From Citrifermentans bremense (lineage in GTDB: Bacteria; Desulfobacterota; Desulfuromonadia; Geobacterales; Geobacteraceae), in contig NZ_AP023213.1 of the NCBI RefSeq assembly GCF_014218275.1, forward strand, positions 3,326,001 to 3,390,000: a DNA stretch of 64,000 nt, written 5' to 3'. Every line of letters begins with the position of its first letter. The first letter of the stretch is position 1. Positions 43,690-53,065 of this stretch are shown in pieces. Made by a program: the position numbers and the translations under genes. The notes below the pieces were generated by a model. It did not search any database and was not told where the DNA came from. It worked only from the letters and a program-made list of their open reading frames with translations.

Positions 43690-44756
43690 GGCGCGGGGAT
43701 CTGTAGGCTTTCCTGGTGATATACCTTGTTCTTGCCGCAGCGCTTGGCAAGGTAAAGGAGCGAATCGACGATATTGAACAGCTCGTCCATCTTGTCCGCG
43801 TTTTCGGGGTAGCTCGCCACGCCGATGCTGACGGTGACGCCGCGTCCAGCCCCGTCGACCGGCCGCTTCGCTGTGCCCACCTGCACGCTCTCGCGCAGGC
43901 GCTCGGCCGCGAGGATTGCCTTGTCCAGCTTGGTTTCCGGCAGCAGCACGATGAACTCCTCCCCTCCGTAGCGGAAGGCGACGTCCACCCCGCGTATGGT
44001 CTGCAGGATGATCTCCCCCATGAGGGCCAGCAGCCTGTCGCCGGTGGCGTGGCCGAAGCTGTCGTTGTACGACTTGAAGTCGTCCACGTCCATCATGATG
44101 ATGGAAAACGGCTTGTGGTAGCGCTTGGCGCGCCCCATCTCCTGCCTGAAGTACTGCTTGAAATAGCGGTGGTTGTGCAGCCCGGTAAGCGAGTCCGTGA
44201 TCGCCAGGATCTTGGTCCGCTTGTGCAGCGTGGCGTTGTGTATCGCCATGGCTGCGAACGAGGCGAGGATCGAGAGGAGGTTCATCTTTTCCCGGTCGAA
44301 CTCTCTCGGCTTGAAGTCGTCCAGGTAGAGTATCCCCACTATGCGGGACTGGAATATGAGCGGCACGCAGACCAGGGAGCGGATCCCCTCGTTCAGCGCG
44401 ATCGGGTTCTTGAAAAACGGGGTCTTCTCGGTGTCCTCGATCAAGAAGATCTCACCGGCAGCCAGCACCTGTTCTGTAAGTCCCCCCGGGGCCACCTCCC
44501 AGCGCTCCTTCTTGACGAAATCCGCCGTGAGCCCCGAGTGGGCATGCAGGCTCAGCTCCCGTTTGGCATCGTAGTAAAGGGCGATGCTCCCGGCGGGGGT
44601 CTCCGCAAGTCCCATGGCGCTGTTGAGGATGGCCTGCAGCACCGTGTCCAGATCGAGCGTCGAGACGACCGCCTTGGCGACCTCTATCAGGTCCTTGAGC
44701 GCCTTAACCTGTGATTCGAGCGATTCTTTTTGGGTACCGCAACCACACTCTGGCAT
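43686..44756 (-). CDS. GAF-GGDEF diguanylate cyclase
   Basis: ATG 44756 follows GGAG and gives 356 residues. A Cys-containing N-terminus (PECGCGTQ) precedes a short coiled coil, a GAF domain (about 30-175) and a GGDEF domain (about 185-345) with RYGGEEF. RGVD lies five residues before it and is an intact inhibitory I-site. GHATGD retains the Asp linked to c-di-GMP selectivity rather than cGAMP. It is coupled to the beta-helix gene. Confidence 0.9.
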   Translation of the reverse strand: MPECGCGTQKESLESQVKALKDLIEVAKAVVSTLDLDTVLQAILNSAMGLAETPAGSIALYYDAKRELSLHAHSGLTADFVKKERWEVAPGGLTEQVLAAGEIFLIEDTEKTPFFKNPIALNEGIRSLVCVPLIFQSRIVGILYLDDFKPREFDREKMNLLSILASFAAMAIHNATLHKRTKILAITDSLTGLHNHRYFKQYFRQEMGRAKRYHKPFSIIMMDVDDFKSYNDSFGHATGDRLLALMGEIILQTIRGVDVAFRYGGEEFIVLLPETKLDKAILAAERLRESVQVGTAKRPVDGAGRGVTVSIGVASYPENADKMDELFNIVDSLLYLAKRCGKNKVYHQESLQIPAP

Positions 44757-44992
44757 GTGAGCTCCGTGGAGAAGTTTAGAACCGGATATAAATACCACAG
44801 CGCCGGCCATGTTGTAAATGGCGTAGGCAGTTGTCCTCTGCCGGGCGGGACTTTTTCCCGGCCGCCGCGTTTTAATCTTTTAAATCTTGACTTCGTCATA
44901 CATCTTGTGGTTTATTTCTGCCCGGCCACTAAATGTGGTGTCGGCGCAACCAGCATGGTGACATGATATTTATCCAAGGAGAACGAAACGTT

Positions 44993-47227
44993 ATGAAGAA
45001 AACAGTCGAGAAGGGAGTAATACCGGGCCTGACCAAGAATGCATTGACCGTACTAGAGAAGCGCTACCTGAAGAGAGATCAGACCGGCAAGACCCTTGAG
45101 ACTGCCTCAGACATGTTCCGCCGCGTGGCGACCGCCATCGCGCAGGCCGACGCCGTTTTCGACAAGAAGGCCGACATCGGCGCCCTCTCCGACAAGTTCT
45201 ACACCATGATGACCAACTTCGAGTTCCTGCCCAACTCCCCGACCCTGATGAACGCCGGTCGCGAACTGGGCCAGCTCTCCGCCTGCTTCGTGCTCCCGGT
45301 GGGCGACAGCATGGAGGAAATCTTCGAATCGGTCAAGTACACCGCGCTGATCCACAAGTCCGGCGGCGGCACCGGCTTCTCCTTTTCCCGCCTGCGCCCT
45401 GCCAACGACGTGGTCATGTCGACCACCGGCATCTCCAGCGGCCCCCTCTCCTTCATGAGGGTTTTCGACGTCGCCACCGAGACCATCAAGCAGGGGGGCA
45501 CCCGCCGCGGCGCCAACATGGCGATACTGCGCGTCGACCATCCGGACATCATGGACTTCATCATGTGCAAGGCGGACCAGCGCCAGCTGAACAACTTCAA
45601 CATCTCGGTCGGCATCACCGAGGCGTTCATGAAGGCCGTCGACGCGGACGAGGAGTACACCCTCTACAACCCGCGCGACAAGCAGCCGGCCGGTAAGCAT
45701 AACGCCCGCAAGGTGTTCAACCGCATCGTAAAGCAGGCCTGGGAAAACGGCGAGCCGGGGATCATCTTCCTGGACCGCCTGAACAAGGACAACCCGACCC
45801 CGCACATAGGGGAGATCGAGTCCACGAACCCCTGCGGCGAGCAGCCGCTGCTCCCTTACGAGTCCTGCAACCTGGGCTCCATCAACCTGGGGAAGATGGT
45901 CATCCACGGCAAGGTCGACTGGGACAAGCTTAAGGATGTCGTGCGCACCTCCGTCCACTTCCTGGACAACGTAATCGAGGTGAACAACTACCCGCTGCAG
46001 CAGATCGACGAGATGACCCGCTCCAACCGCAAGATCGGCCTGGGGGTCATGGGTTGGGCCGACATGCTGATCATGCTCGGCATCCCCTACGGCTCCCAGG
46101 AGTCGGTGGAGCTGGGCGAGAAAGTGATGCAGTTCATCAACGACGAAGGGCACGCGGCGTCGCGCCAGCTCGCCAAGACCCGTGGCGCATTCCCCAACTT
46201 CAAGGGCTCCATCTACGACAAGCCCGGCGCAGATCCGATCCGCAACGCGACCGTCACCACCATCGCACCGACCGGCACCATCTCCATCATCGCCAACGCC
46301 TCCTCAGGCGTCGAGCCGCTCTTCGCGGTCTCCTACGTGCGCCAGGTGATGGACAAGAACATCCTGGTGGAAGTGAACCCGCTTTTCGAGAAGATCGCCA
46401 AGACCGACGGTTTCTACACCGACGACCTGATGCAGCGGATCGCCGAGCACGGCACCGTCCAGGACATCAGCGCCATCCCCGATGCTGTCCGCGAGGTTTT
46501 CGTCACCGCGCACGACATCACCCCGGAAGAGCACATCACCATGCAGGCCGCCTTCCAGCGCCACACCGACAACGCCGTCTCCAAGACCGTGAACTTCCCG
46601 CGTGAAGCCACCATCGAGGACGTCGAGAAGGTCTACCGCCTGGCCTACGAGAGCAACTGCAAAGGGGTCACCATCTACCGTGATGGCTCCCGCGACGAGC
46701 AGGTCCTCTCCGTCGGCAAGAAGGAAGAAGTCAAGGCCGCAGCGCCGGTGCATGCGGAAGAAAAGCGCACCGCCAAGCGTGAGCGTCCCAAGGCGCTCAA
46801 AGGGTGGACCTACCAGATGCAGACCGGCTGCGGCCCGCTCTACATCACCATCAACGAGGACAACACCGGCCTCTTCGAAGTCTTCACCACCATGGGCAAA
46901 GCCGGCGGTTGCGCCGCCTCCCAGTGCGAGGCGATTGGCCGCATGGTATCGCTCGCCTGGAGAAGCGGCATCCAGGGGCGCCAGGTAGTGAAGCAGCTTT
47001 TGGGCATCTCCTGCCACGCACCGAGCGGCTTCGGCGACAACAAAGTGCTGTCCTGCGCCGATGCGGTAGCCAAGGCGATCCAGTCGCACCTTTCCCTGAC
47101 CGGCGTAGCCGACGTCATCGAGGCCCCCGCCTTCGACAGGGGCGCCTGCCCCGAGTGCGGCGGCGTGGTGGAGCACGAAGGGGGCTGCGCCGTCTGCCGC
47201 GTCTGCGGCTACTCCGAGTGTGCGTAG
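44993..47227 (+). CDS. nrdJ: Adenosylcobalamin-dependent ribonucleotide reductase (class II)
   Basis: A 744-residue class II reductase. NSPTLMNAGRELGQLSACFVLPVGDSM and NPCGEQPLLPYESCNLGSINL carry the redox and radical cysteines, and the phosphate-binding TIAPTGTISIIA is present. The C-terminus ends in a four-Cys element, CPECGGVVEHEGGCAVCRVCGY, that may re-reduce the active site. It makes dNTPs with or without oxygen, given B12. ATG 44993 has AAGGAG 11 bases upstream. I looked for a cobalamin riboswitch in the 236-base leader and did not find the B12 box. Confidence 0.95.
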   Translation: MKKTVEKGVIPGLTKNALTVLEKRYLKRDQTGKTLETASDMFRRVATAIAQADAVFDKKADIGALSDKFYTMMTNFEFLPNSPTLMNAGRELGQLSACFVLPVGDSMEEIFESVKYTALIHKSGGGTGFSFSRLRPANDVVMSTTGISSGPLSFMRVFDVATETIKQGGTRRGANMAILRVDHPDIMDFIMCKADQRQLNNFNISVGITEAFMKAVDADEEYTLYNPRDKQPAGKHNARKVFNRIVKQAWENGEPGIIFLDRLNKDNPTPHIGEIESTNPCGEQPLLPYESCNLGSINLGKMVIHGKVDWDKLKDVVRTSVHFLDNVIEVNNYPLQQIDEMTRSNRKIGLGVMGWADMLIMLGIPYGSQESVELGEKVMQFINDEGHAASRQLAKTRGAFPNFKGSIYDKPGADPIRNATVTTIAPTGTISIIANASSGVEPLFAVSYVRQVMDKNILVEVNPLFEKIAKTDGFYTDDLMQRIAEHGTVQDISAIPDAVREVFVTAHDITPEEHITMQAAFQRHTDNAVSKTVNFPREATIEDVEKVYRLAYESNCKGVTIYRDGSRDEQVLSVGKKEEVKAAAPVHAEEKRTAKRERPKALKGWTYQMQTGCGPLYITINEDNTGLFEVFTTMGKAGGCAASQCEAIGRMVSLAWRSGIQGRQVVKQLLGISCHAPSGFGDNKVLSCADAVAKAIQSHLSLTGVADVIEAPAFDRGACPECGGVVEHEGGCAVCRVCGYSECA

Positions 47228-47571
47228 GGAGGTAGTTGAAACTCACTATTGCGAGGGGTCTTAGAAAGACAGGCTGAGCAAGAATAGGATAAGTAGAAAA
47301 TGAAGGGGACCCCACAGGCCATGCGGTCGCTTCGGCAGAAATGCTGAAGCGCCACATGCTGGTGCGGTCCCCTTTTTACGTTGCTGGCAAGAGAGTCAGG
47401 GCGTCATCGTTGGTGATCAATGCCACTGACAATATCCTGTATCGCATGAGCATCCTTGAAGGATGCACGGACAGCTGTTGCGCAGGCGCCCCGCATCGCC
47501 TCTTACAAACGGCAGACGCGGGATAAGCTCTGATGGACTGAAATCCTGGAAAAGTATGGAGGTAGCCCGAC
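47228..47571. other. Intergenic region after nrdJ containing a ~75-nt imperfect hairpin
   Basis: No gene is supported. At 47304-47378 a long imperfect inverted repeat begins AAGGGGACC and ends GGTCCCCTT, with nested complementary blocks (GGCCATG/CATGCTGG, GCTTC/GAAGC, GCA/TGC). It is followed by TTTT. It could terminate nrdJ transcription or be a small mobile hairpin. The last 30 bases hold the Shine-Dalgarno of the next gene. Confidence 0.55.
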
Positions 47572-48354
47572 ATGCCGGAACTGATGCCCGCGATCTTCTT
47601 GGGACATGGAAATCCGATGAACGCAATATCGACCAACAGCTACACCGAAAGCTGGCGGCGCATCGGAGCACAGATAACGAAGCCAAAAGCCATCCTCGCG
47701 ATCTCGGCGCACTGGTATGTGCCGGAAACCAGCGTCACGATCAGCAGCATGCCGAAGACCATCCACGACTTCGGCGGCTTCCCGCCTGAATTGTACCGGG
47801 TGCAGTATCCCGCGCCCGGAGACCCACAGCTTGCCCGCCGCGTCCAGCAACTGCTCGCGCCCTTGCCCGTCAATCTCGACGACTCCTGGGGGCTCGACCA
47901 CGGAACCTGGTCGGTGCTCGTGCATGTATATCCGAAAGCGGAAATTCCTGTCGTGCAACTGAGCATCAACGAAACCGAGCCCGCCTCCTTCCATTTCGAA
48001 CTCGGCAAAAAACTCGCGCCGCTGCGGAACGAGGGCGTCCTGGTCGTCGGTAGCGGAAACCTCGTCCACAATCTCCACACCTACGCCTGGGGACGGCACC
48101 TGCCTGAGCCATATGATTGGGCGGTTAAGTTTGAGTCGGAGGCAAGACAGATGATGCTTGCCGGGGATTTCGAGCCGCTCGTCCGCTATGAAAGGCTGGG
48201 ACCGGAGGCAAAGCTTTCCATTCCTACGCCGGATCACTACCTACCGCTACTCTACGTGCTTGCCACCCGGCAACCGGGAGAAAGCATCACCTTCCCAGTC
48301 GAAGGCATAGACGGCGGATCGATCTCGATGTTATCAGTTTGTGTAGGCGGATAA
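47572..48354 (+). CDS. ygiD: YgiD-like 4,5-DOPA-extradiol-dioxygenase family protein
   Basis: A 260-residue class III extradiol dioxygenase-fold protein. MPAIFLGHGNPMNAI gives the first metal His, SAHWYVPETSV another, followed by TIHDFGGFPPELY and LDHGTWSVLVHVYP. These match the YgiD/LigB-like family, which cleaves catecholic rings such as L-DOPA in vitro. GGAGG precedes the ATG by 9 bases. Codon use seems somewhat less G+C-biased than its neighbours, and the gene is flanked by repeats, so transfer is possible. Confidence 0.88.
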   Translation: MPELMPAIFLGHGNPMNAISTNSYTESWRRIGAQITKPKAILAISAHWYVPETSVTISSMPKTIHDFGGFPPELYRVQYPAPGDPQLARRVQQLLAPLPVNLDDSWGLDHGTWSVLVHVYPKAEIPVVQLSINETEPASFHFELGKKLAPLRNEGVLVVGSGNLVHNLHTYAWGRHLPEPYDWAVKFESEARQMMLAGDFEPLVRYERLGPEAKLSIPTPDHYLPLLYVLATRQPGESITFPVEGIDGGSISMLSVCVGG

Positions 48355-49024
48355 AGCGCTCTGCCCCTGCCGCGAAATCAACCTCTCATCGCGCTCCTCA
48401 CTTTTGCGCAACCCGCAGTGCAGCCTTGCTCCCATATCTCGAAAGTTCCGAGGCAAAAGATGCATCGGGGCCAAGGCACAAGACACGGCATCTATCGAAA
48501 ACCCTATATTTCCGCAGGGGTAAAGAAGTTGCTCAGGGGAATGCATTTCTCGGCGCGGGAAACACAAAAGTTACTCCGAGAATGGCAATTCCGCTCCGGG
48601 AAATACCAAAGTTGTTCCGGGAATGACATCTTCCGCTTCGGGAAATACCAAAGTTACTCCGGGAATGACATCTTCCGCTTCGGAAATACCAAAGTTGCTC
48701 CGGGAATGACATCTTCCGCTTCGGAAAGTACAAAAGTTGGTCCGAAAATGACATCTTCCGGTTCGAAAAGTACAAAAGTTGCTCCGGAAATGGCATCTTC
48801 CGCTTCGAAAAGTACAAAAGTTGCTCGGGGAATGACATCTTCCGGTTCGAAAAGTACAAAAACTGCTCCGGAAATGACATCTTCCGCTTCGGAAATACCA
48901 AAGTTGCTCCGGAAATGACATTTCCACCACCCGATGGATACGGACGTGGGGGAGAAAGTGGACTTGGTCAGATTAGGGATTCGGGTAATTCGTCCGGAGC
49001 CCCCTAATCTGACCTGAACCTCCC
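48355..49024. repeat. Noncoding tandem array of ~42-bp units
   Basis: From 48540 to 48913 there are nine units of 41-42 bp in direct tandem, of the form AATGACATCTTCCGCTTCGG followed by AAAGTACAAAAGTTGCTCCGG. One degenerate copy lies upstream (48499-48539) and a partial copy downstream (48914-48923). Each unit contains the small dyad TTCCG-CTT-CGGAA. Unit length varies between 41 and 42, which breaks any reading frame, so the open frames here are by-products. There are no unique spacers, so it is not a CRISPR array. The flanks 48355-48498 and 48924-49024 hold no gene. Confidence 0.85.
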
Positions 49025-49663
49025 CTACTCTATTCTCAGCTTCTGTTTAATTTCCCGGGCAGAGGCACTGGTTGCATATACGGAAGTTCCAACGTCGAAA
49101 AGCTTCGAGCTGCGCAGACCTCCAATGATTACAGGCTCCAGACCCGCTTTCTGTGCCAACTCGACTGCGGCGTCCAACCCTTCCTGATCGTCACTTGCGA
49201 TCGGGATGCCGATCTTCTCGCCGTTCTTGTTGACGGTCTTCTTCAGGTCCTCGAAATAAACTGAGTTGAAGGCCCGCACGATCCTCGCTCCTGGGAGAAG
49301 ACGCGCCACGACACCCCCCATGCCACCGGGATCCTGTCTCGCCTCAACTGCCATCACTCCGTCCCTTTCCGGGTAGGGGTTGGAGGTGTCGATGACGATC
49401 TTTCCTTTCAGCGCCTGCCTGGTTTCGTCATCCAATTCCCTATACGCCTTCAGCGGCACGGACAGGATGACAACGTCGCCAAAAGCGATCGCTTCGTCCA
49501 CCTTCCCGGCTCTTGCGGTTGGCCCCGCGGCTTCTACCAGGCCCTGTATATTTTCCGGATGCCTCGAACTGAAGAAAACCTCATATCCAGCCTTGGCAAG
49601 CAGAACCCCCAGGTTGCCGCCAATGTTCCCAGATCCGACGATGCCTACTTTTTGTATTCTCAT
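49025..49663 (-). CDS. NADPH-dependent F420 reductase-like oxidoreductase
   Basis: A 212-residue Rossmann-fold protein. VGIVGSGNIGGNLGVLLAKAGYEVFFSSRHPE is the NADP-binding region. VVILSVPLKAYREL, IVIDTSNPYPERDG and RIVRAFNSVYFEDL match the F420-dependent NADP reductase/YyaL-like 'NADP oxidoreductase coenzyme F420-dependent' family. In organisms without F420 such proteins reduce other substrates, so the natural substrate is open. AGGAGG precedes the ATG. Confidence 0.85.
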   Translation of the reverse strand: MRIQKVGIVGSGNIGGNLGVLLAKAGYEVFFSSRHPENIQGLVEAAGPTARAGKVDEAIAFGDVVILSVPLKAYRELDDETRQALKGKIVIDTSNPYPERDGVMAVEARQDPGGMGGVVARLLPGARIVRAFNSVYFEDLKKTVNKNGEKIGIPIASDDQEGLDAAVELAQKAGLEPVIIGGLRSSKLFDVGTSVYATSASAREIKQKLRIE

Positions 49664-50052
49664 ATCCCATTCCTCCTAATGTCGCCCACGCCTTGCCCGT
49701 TCAACGCCACAGCATGGCGCTGACTTTCGGGGGTCGTTCGTGGACTAGCTACCATTTTAGTACAGCTGCAAAATAATTGCCCGATATTGTTAACTTTTTC
49801 ATTCATGGCGGAGAGGGGAGCTGAAGAGACATGGACGCTGGCAACAAGGGTATGGGGCGGCTAAAGGAAGCGGCAATGTTAAGGTCGTCACCTCTGTTGG
49901 TAAAAACAGAAGTCGTTGACAACGTAATATCGAGATACTACATTGGCGGCGCTGCCCCGTGGCCTTAAGAGTGGTATCAGGGCAGGAGAATCAAGAGCTT
50001 CGAAAAGGATGCAAAGGGGGATACTGCTATTTTTCATCGACTGACACTGTCA
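49664..50052. other. Intergenic region with the promoter of the DUF4403 gene
   Basis: No gene is supported. A good promoter lies at 49916-49944: TTGACA, 17 bases, TACATT. The remaining leader carries AAAGGGGG at 50013-50020, a possible Shine-Dalgarno for a start upstream of 50053. The first ~200 bases show nothing distinctive. Confidence 0.5.
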
Positions 50053-51318
50053 TTGTTATTTTTACTGCTGACTTCGATGTGTGCTTTTGCTGCGGCACCG
50101 CCGTCCTCGATCAACGTCAGCGTGGAAACCTCCGCCGCAGATCTCGCTACCATAATCAACCAGTCTCTTCCCAAGGAACTGTACAAAGGACAGGGAGGAC
50201 TCGGGACCTCCGTCTCCGTCCTTCGCACCGGGCCGATGGCGGTTAGCGCAACCGACAATTACCTCTACCTGACCTTGCCGGTCCAGCTCACCTTCAAGTA
50301 CGCCCTGTATGAGAGCTACCCGCTCAAGGCTGGGCTCAGATTCAAGGTGAAGGCAGACGTCACCCCGGATTGGCGTCTCAAGACCGAAGTTTACTATGCA
50401 GGGCTCTCAGACAACCTGGCCGATACCTTCAAGCTGGGGCCGCTGTCGCTCAAGCCCAAAAGCATGGTCGACGGCATCAGCCAGCCGGTACAAAGGCTTC
50501 TCGCGCCGATCATAGACACGAAGGTCAACGATGCCGTTCAACTAAGGCCAAAGGTTGCCCGACTCTGGCAGAATGCCTTTTCCCCTACCCTGGTCAGCAA
50601 GGAATTCAGCGCCTGGCTGAAGCTCGCCCCGGAAAGGATCGTCGTCACTCCGCTTTCGGCTATGAACAACCAGGTCCGGCTCAGCATCGGCATCGTTACC
50701 GGCGCCGAGATAATCGTCGGACCGAAACCCGCCCCGGCTCCGGTGAAGGCGCTGCCCCAGGTACAGCAGCTCCAGTCTTTCGACAAGACCTTCCGCATCC
50801 AGCTCGGCACCGACGTCTTTTTCGCCGACCTGGTCGAGGCCCTGAAGCCGGTGCTGCTGGAGAAGACCTTCGGCGAAGACAAGAAGATCACCGTGAAGCG
50901 TTTCAACCTCAAGGGTGAGGATGGCCGGCTGGTTGTGGTACTGACCGCGACCGGAGACTTCGATGGCGAGTTAACGGTTCTGGCAAAGCCAGTGTACAAT
51001 CCGCAGAATAATTCTCTCTCCTTCGAAGAGGTCGATTTCGACACCAGGGGGGCGGGGGTGCTCATCAGCACCGGCAGCTGGCTCTTCAGCAGCACCATAA
51101 AAAAGACCATCAAGGAGAAACTCGACAGCTCGATCGTCGAACAGTTGGAGAAGGCCCGCGTAAAAGCGTCTTCTGCATTGGGGTCGGTGCAGATCGCCGG
51201 GCACGTCAAGCTGACCGGAGCCGTCAAGTCCCTGGGGTTGGGCGAGCCCGTCGTATTGAACGACCGCTTGTCGCTTCAGGTGGTCGCGCAAGGAGAGTCC
51301 AGCGTCAGCCTGAAATAA
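50053..51318 (+). CDS. Exported DUF4403 family protein
   Basis: About 421 residues, with an N-terminal hydrophobic signal (LLFLLLTSMCAFAAA) then SINVSVETSAADLATIINQSLPKELYKG, typical of DUF4403, and repeated beta-rich domains to the end. Family members are predicted exported or outer-membrane-associated proteins with tubular lipid-binding-like folds; the function is unknown. The start is unclear: TTG 50053 truncates the signal peptide. The open frame reaches back past 50029, where ATT would give the start (I)FHRLTLSLLF after AAAGGGGG. No ATG or GTG exists in that stretch. Confidence 0.78.
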   Translation: MLFLLLTSMCAFAAAPPSSINVSVETSAADLATIINQSLPKELYKGQGGLGTSVSVLRTGPMAVSATDNYLYLTLPVQLTFKYALYESYPLKAGLRFKVKADVTPDWRLKTEVYYAGLSDNLADTFKLGPLSLKPKSMVDGISQPVQRLLAPIIDTKVNDAVQLRPKVARLWQNAFSPTLVSKEFSAWLKLAPERIVVTPLSAMNNQVRLSIGIVTGAEIIVGPKPAPAPVKALPQVQQLQSFDKTFRIQLGTDVFFADLVEALKPVLLEKTFGEDKKITVKRFNLKGEDGRLVVVLTATGDFDGELTVLAKPVYNPQNNSLSFEEVDFDTRGAGVLISTGSWLFSSTIKKTIKEKLDSSIVEQLEKARVKASSALGSVQIAGHVKLTGAVKSLGLGEPVVLNDRLSLQVVAQGESSVSLK

Positions 51319-51414
51319 CAGCTCCATTCCCCCCTGCAGCTTCTCGCCGATCAGGAGTAATATAGGGAGAGGTGGCAATGGCAGCAAGAAAGCCATCAAG
51401 AGGGGGAACTAGTC

Positions 51415-51675
51415 ATGAGCAAAACGATACATCACGGGCATCAACGTCACGTCTCAGTCCCGATAGAAGCAAAAGCCCAGCTGCAGCAACAGCAACAACA
51501 ATTTTTCGCCGGAGCCGACCTCACCCCGGGCAGGGATCCCGCTGAAGGCCCTGACATCGGGTTTTCGTCGCCAGTCCATGAAAGATGGGCGCAGGACACT
51601 TTCGACCGCGATCCCGCCGAGGGGCCGGCCTTAGCGGCGCCGGCGCCTGGAGCAAAGGCCGGAAGAGCACGGTGA
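51415..51675 (+). CDS. Hypothetical low-complexity protein (86 aa)
   Basis: AGGGGGA precedes the ATG at 51415. The 86-residue product is polar, with a run of glutamines and two copies of a DPAEGP motif (GRDPAEGPDIGF and DRDPAEGPALAA). It appears disordered and has no signal peptide. It ends before a terminator. No family is recognised. Confidence 0.5.
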   Translation: MSKTIHHGHQRHVSVPIEAKAQLQQQQQQFFAGADLTPGRDPAEGPDIGFSSPVHERWAQDTFDRDPAEGPALAAPAPGAKAGRAR

Positions 51676-51704
51676 GAAGCTGAAAAATTAAATAGGAAAC
51701 AGGC

Positions 51705-51739
51705 AAAAGAGCTGACGATATATTCGCCGGCTCTTTTTT
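51705..51739 (+). terminator. Rho-independent terminator
   Basis: AAAAGAGC and GCTCTTTT pair across a 17-base loop and are followed by further T. It closes the DUF4403-86 aa unit. Confidence 0.65.
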
Positions 51740-51871
51740 ATCCATTTCTCCCTCTTTTAAAGGAAGAATCGGGACAGCTACAGCCGCCGGCAGGTAGGCA
51801 ACGAAGCAGCTTGTGTTATCCTGTTGCTTCAGTTTCGAAAGCCAAACCAGAGCAGCAAAAGGAGCGCATCG

Positions 51872-53056
51872 ATGGCAAAAGAAGGTTTGCAGAGGCCGTG
51901 CAGAGTACCGTCTGGGACGAAGCTGAAAAGCTCAATGGCAAGGTCTGCGGTTTGCCTGTTGTTACTAGCTATCTCGACCTGCCTCGGTTGTGCCCATAAG
52001 GAAACAGTGGAAACGACGCGGGCGCCGCAGAGTGTGCCCGACAGCCAGCTGAAGACGGTCATCACCTTCAAGGGGGCACAGGTCACCGGGGTTACCTCGA
52101 CCGGTACCGGGCGGCTTTTCGCCAATTTCCCCCGCTGGCGCGAAGGTGTCCCTTTCTCTGTGGTGGAAGTGTCGCCTGACGGCTCTTTTGCCCCCTACCC
52201 GGACGCGGAGTGGAACCGGTGGGATGGAAACCCGCGGGTAAACCGTTTCACCTGCGTGCAATCGGTAGTGGCGCACGGAGACTCTCTCTACGTGCTCGAT
52301 CCCAGCAACCCTGAGTTCGCCGGGGTGATCGGGTCGGCAAAGCTTTTCGTCTTCGACCTGAAAACGAACCAGTTGAAGCGCAGATACGAGTTCGACAACG
52401 GGGTCGCGCCGCAAAAGTCCTACCTCAACGACCTGCGCGTCGACGATGCCGCCGGCAAGATCTATATCACCGACTCCGGCCTTGGGGCCATCGTCGTTGT
52501 CGACATGGTGACAGGCAACACCCGCCGGCTTCTGGCCCAGCATCCCTCGACGAAGGCCGAGGAGATCACGCTCCGGATAGACGGCAAGGAGTTCCTGCGT
52601 AACGGCAGGGCTCCGCGCATCCACTCCGACGGGATCGAGCTCGATGAGAAGCGGGGATACCTGTACTACCACGCACTCACCGGCTATCACCTCTACCGGG
52701 TTCCCACCAGTGCGCTCGTGGCGGCGTTCTTCGATCCGAAGCAGGAACCAGCCCTTGAGGCGAAGGTTGAAGACCTGGGGAAGACTCCCGCCCCCGACGG
52801 GATGATGTTCGACGCGGAGGGGAACCTCTACCTGGGCGATCTGGAGCACGATGCCGTCGTCTACCGCACTCAGGCAGGCGAGATCCTGACGCTGGTCCAG
52901 GACCCGCGCATTCGCTGGGCCGACACCTTCACCATCGGTCCGGACAACTCCCTCATCTTCACGGCCTCGAGGATCCATCAGGTCCCGCAAAAGGGGGGGA
53001 TAGAGGATATGGAATTCCCCATCTATTCCCTGCCGCTGGCCCCCTCGCCTCGTTAA
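51872..53056 (+). CDS. MRJP/Yellow-family beta-propeller lipoprotein
   Basis: ATG 51872 follows AAAAGGAG by 7 bases and gives 394 residues. After a basic N-terminal stretch there is a lipoprotein signal with lipobox LGC (LLLLAISTCLGC). The body matches the major royal jelly protein/Yellow six-bladed propeller: RLFANFPRW, WDGNPRVNRFTCVQSVV, LYVLDPSNPEF, SYLNDLRVDDAAGKIYITDSGLGAIVVVD, SDGIELDEKRGYLYYHAL, DGMMFDAEGNLYLGDLEHDAV. A later ATG at 51935 would give a more standard signal. The ligand or substrate is unknown. Confidence 0.85.
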   Translation: MAKEGLQRPCRVPSGTKLKSSMARSAVCLLLLAISTCLGCAHKETVETTRAPQSVPDSQLKTVITFKGAQVTGVTSTGTGRLFANFPRWREGVPFSVVEVSPDGSFAPYPDAEWNRWDGNPRVNRFTCVQSVVAHGDSLYVLDPSNPEFAGVIGSAKLFVFDLKTNQLKRRYEFDNGVAPQKSYLNDLRVDDAAGKIYITDSGLGAIVVVDMVTGNTRRLLAQHPSTKAEEITLRIDGKEFLRNGRAPRIHSDGIELDEKRGYLYYHALTGYHLYRVPTSALVAAFFDPKQEPALEAKVEDLGKTPAPDGMMFDAEGNLYLGDLEHDAVVYRTQAGEILTLVQDPRIRWADTFTIGPDNSLIFTASRIHQVPQKGGIEDMEFPIYSLPLAPSPR

Positions 53057-53065
53057 AACAAAAAT

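Noticed and set aside
43686-44756. cGAMP synthase (Hypr GGDEF) supplying the riboswitch ligand
   Set aside because: Both GGDEF proteins in the window keep the Asp (GHATGD, GHVAGD) associated with c-di-GMP synthesis, so neither looks like the Hypr class. The cGAMP source must be elsewhere.
44757-44992. Cobalamin riboswitch upstream of nrdJ
   Set aside because: GCCACT occurs once (44924-44935 region), but the conserved B12-box context and upstream core are not found.
48418-48918. Open frames on both strands through the tandem array, encoding repeated peptides
   Set aside because: The 41/42-base unit mixture shifts the frame between units, and there is no Shine-Dalgarno or conserved start. The repeats are better read as noncoding.
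48499-48923. CRISPR array
   Set aside because: Units are contiguous with no unique spacers, and no cas genes are present.
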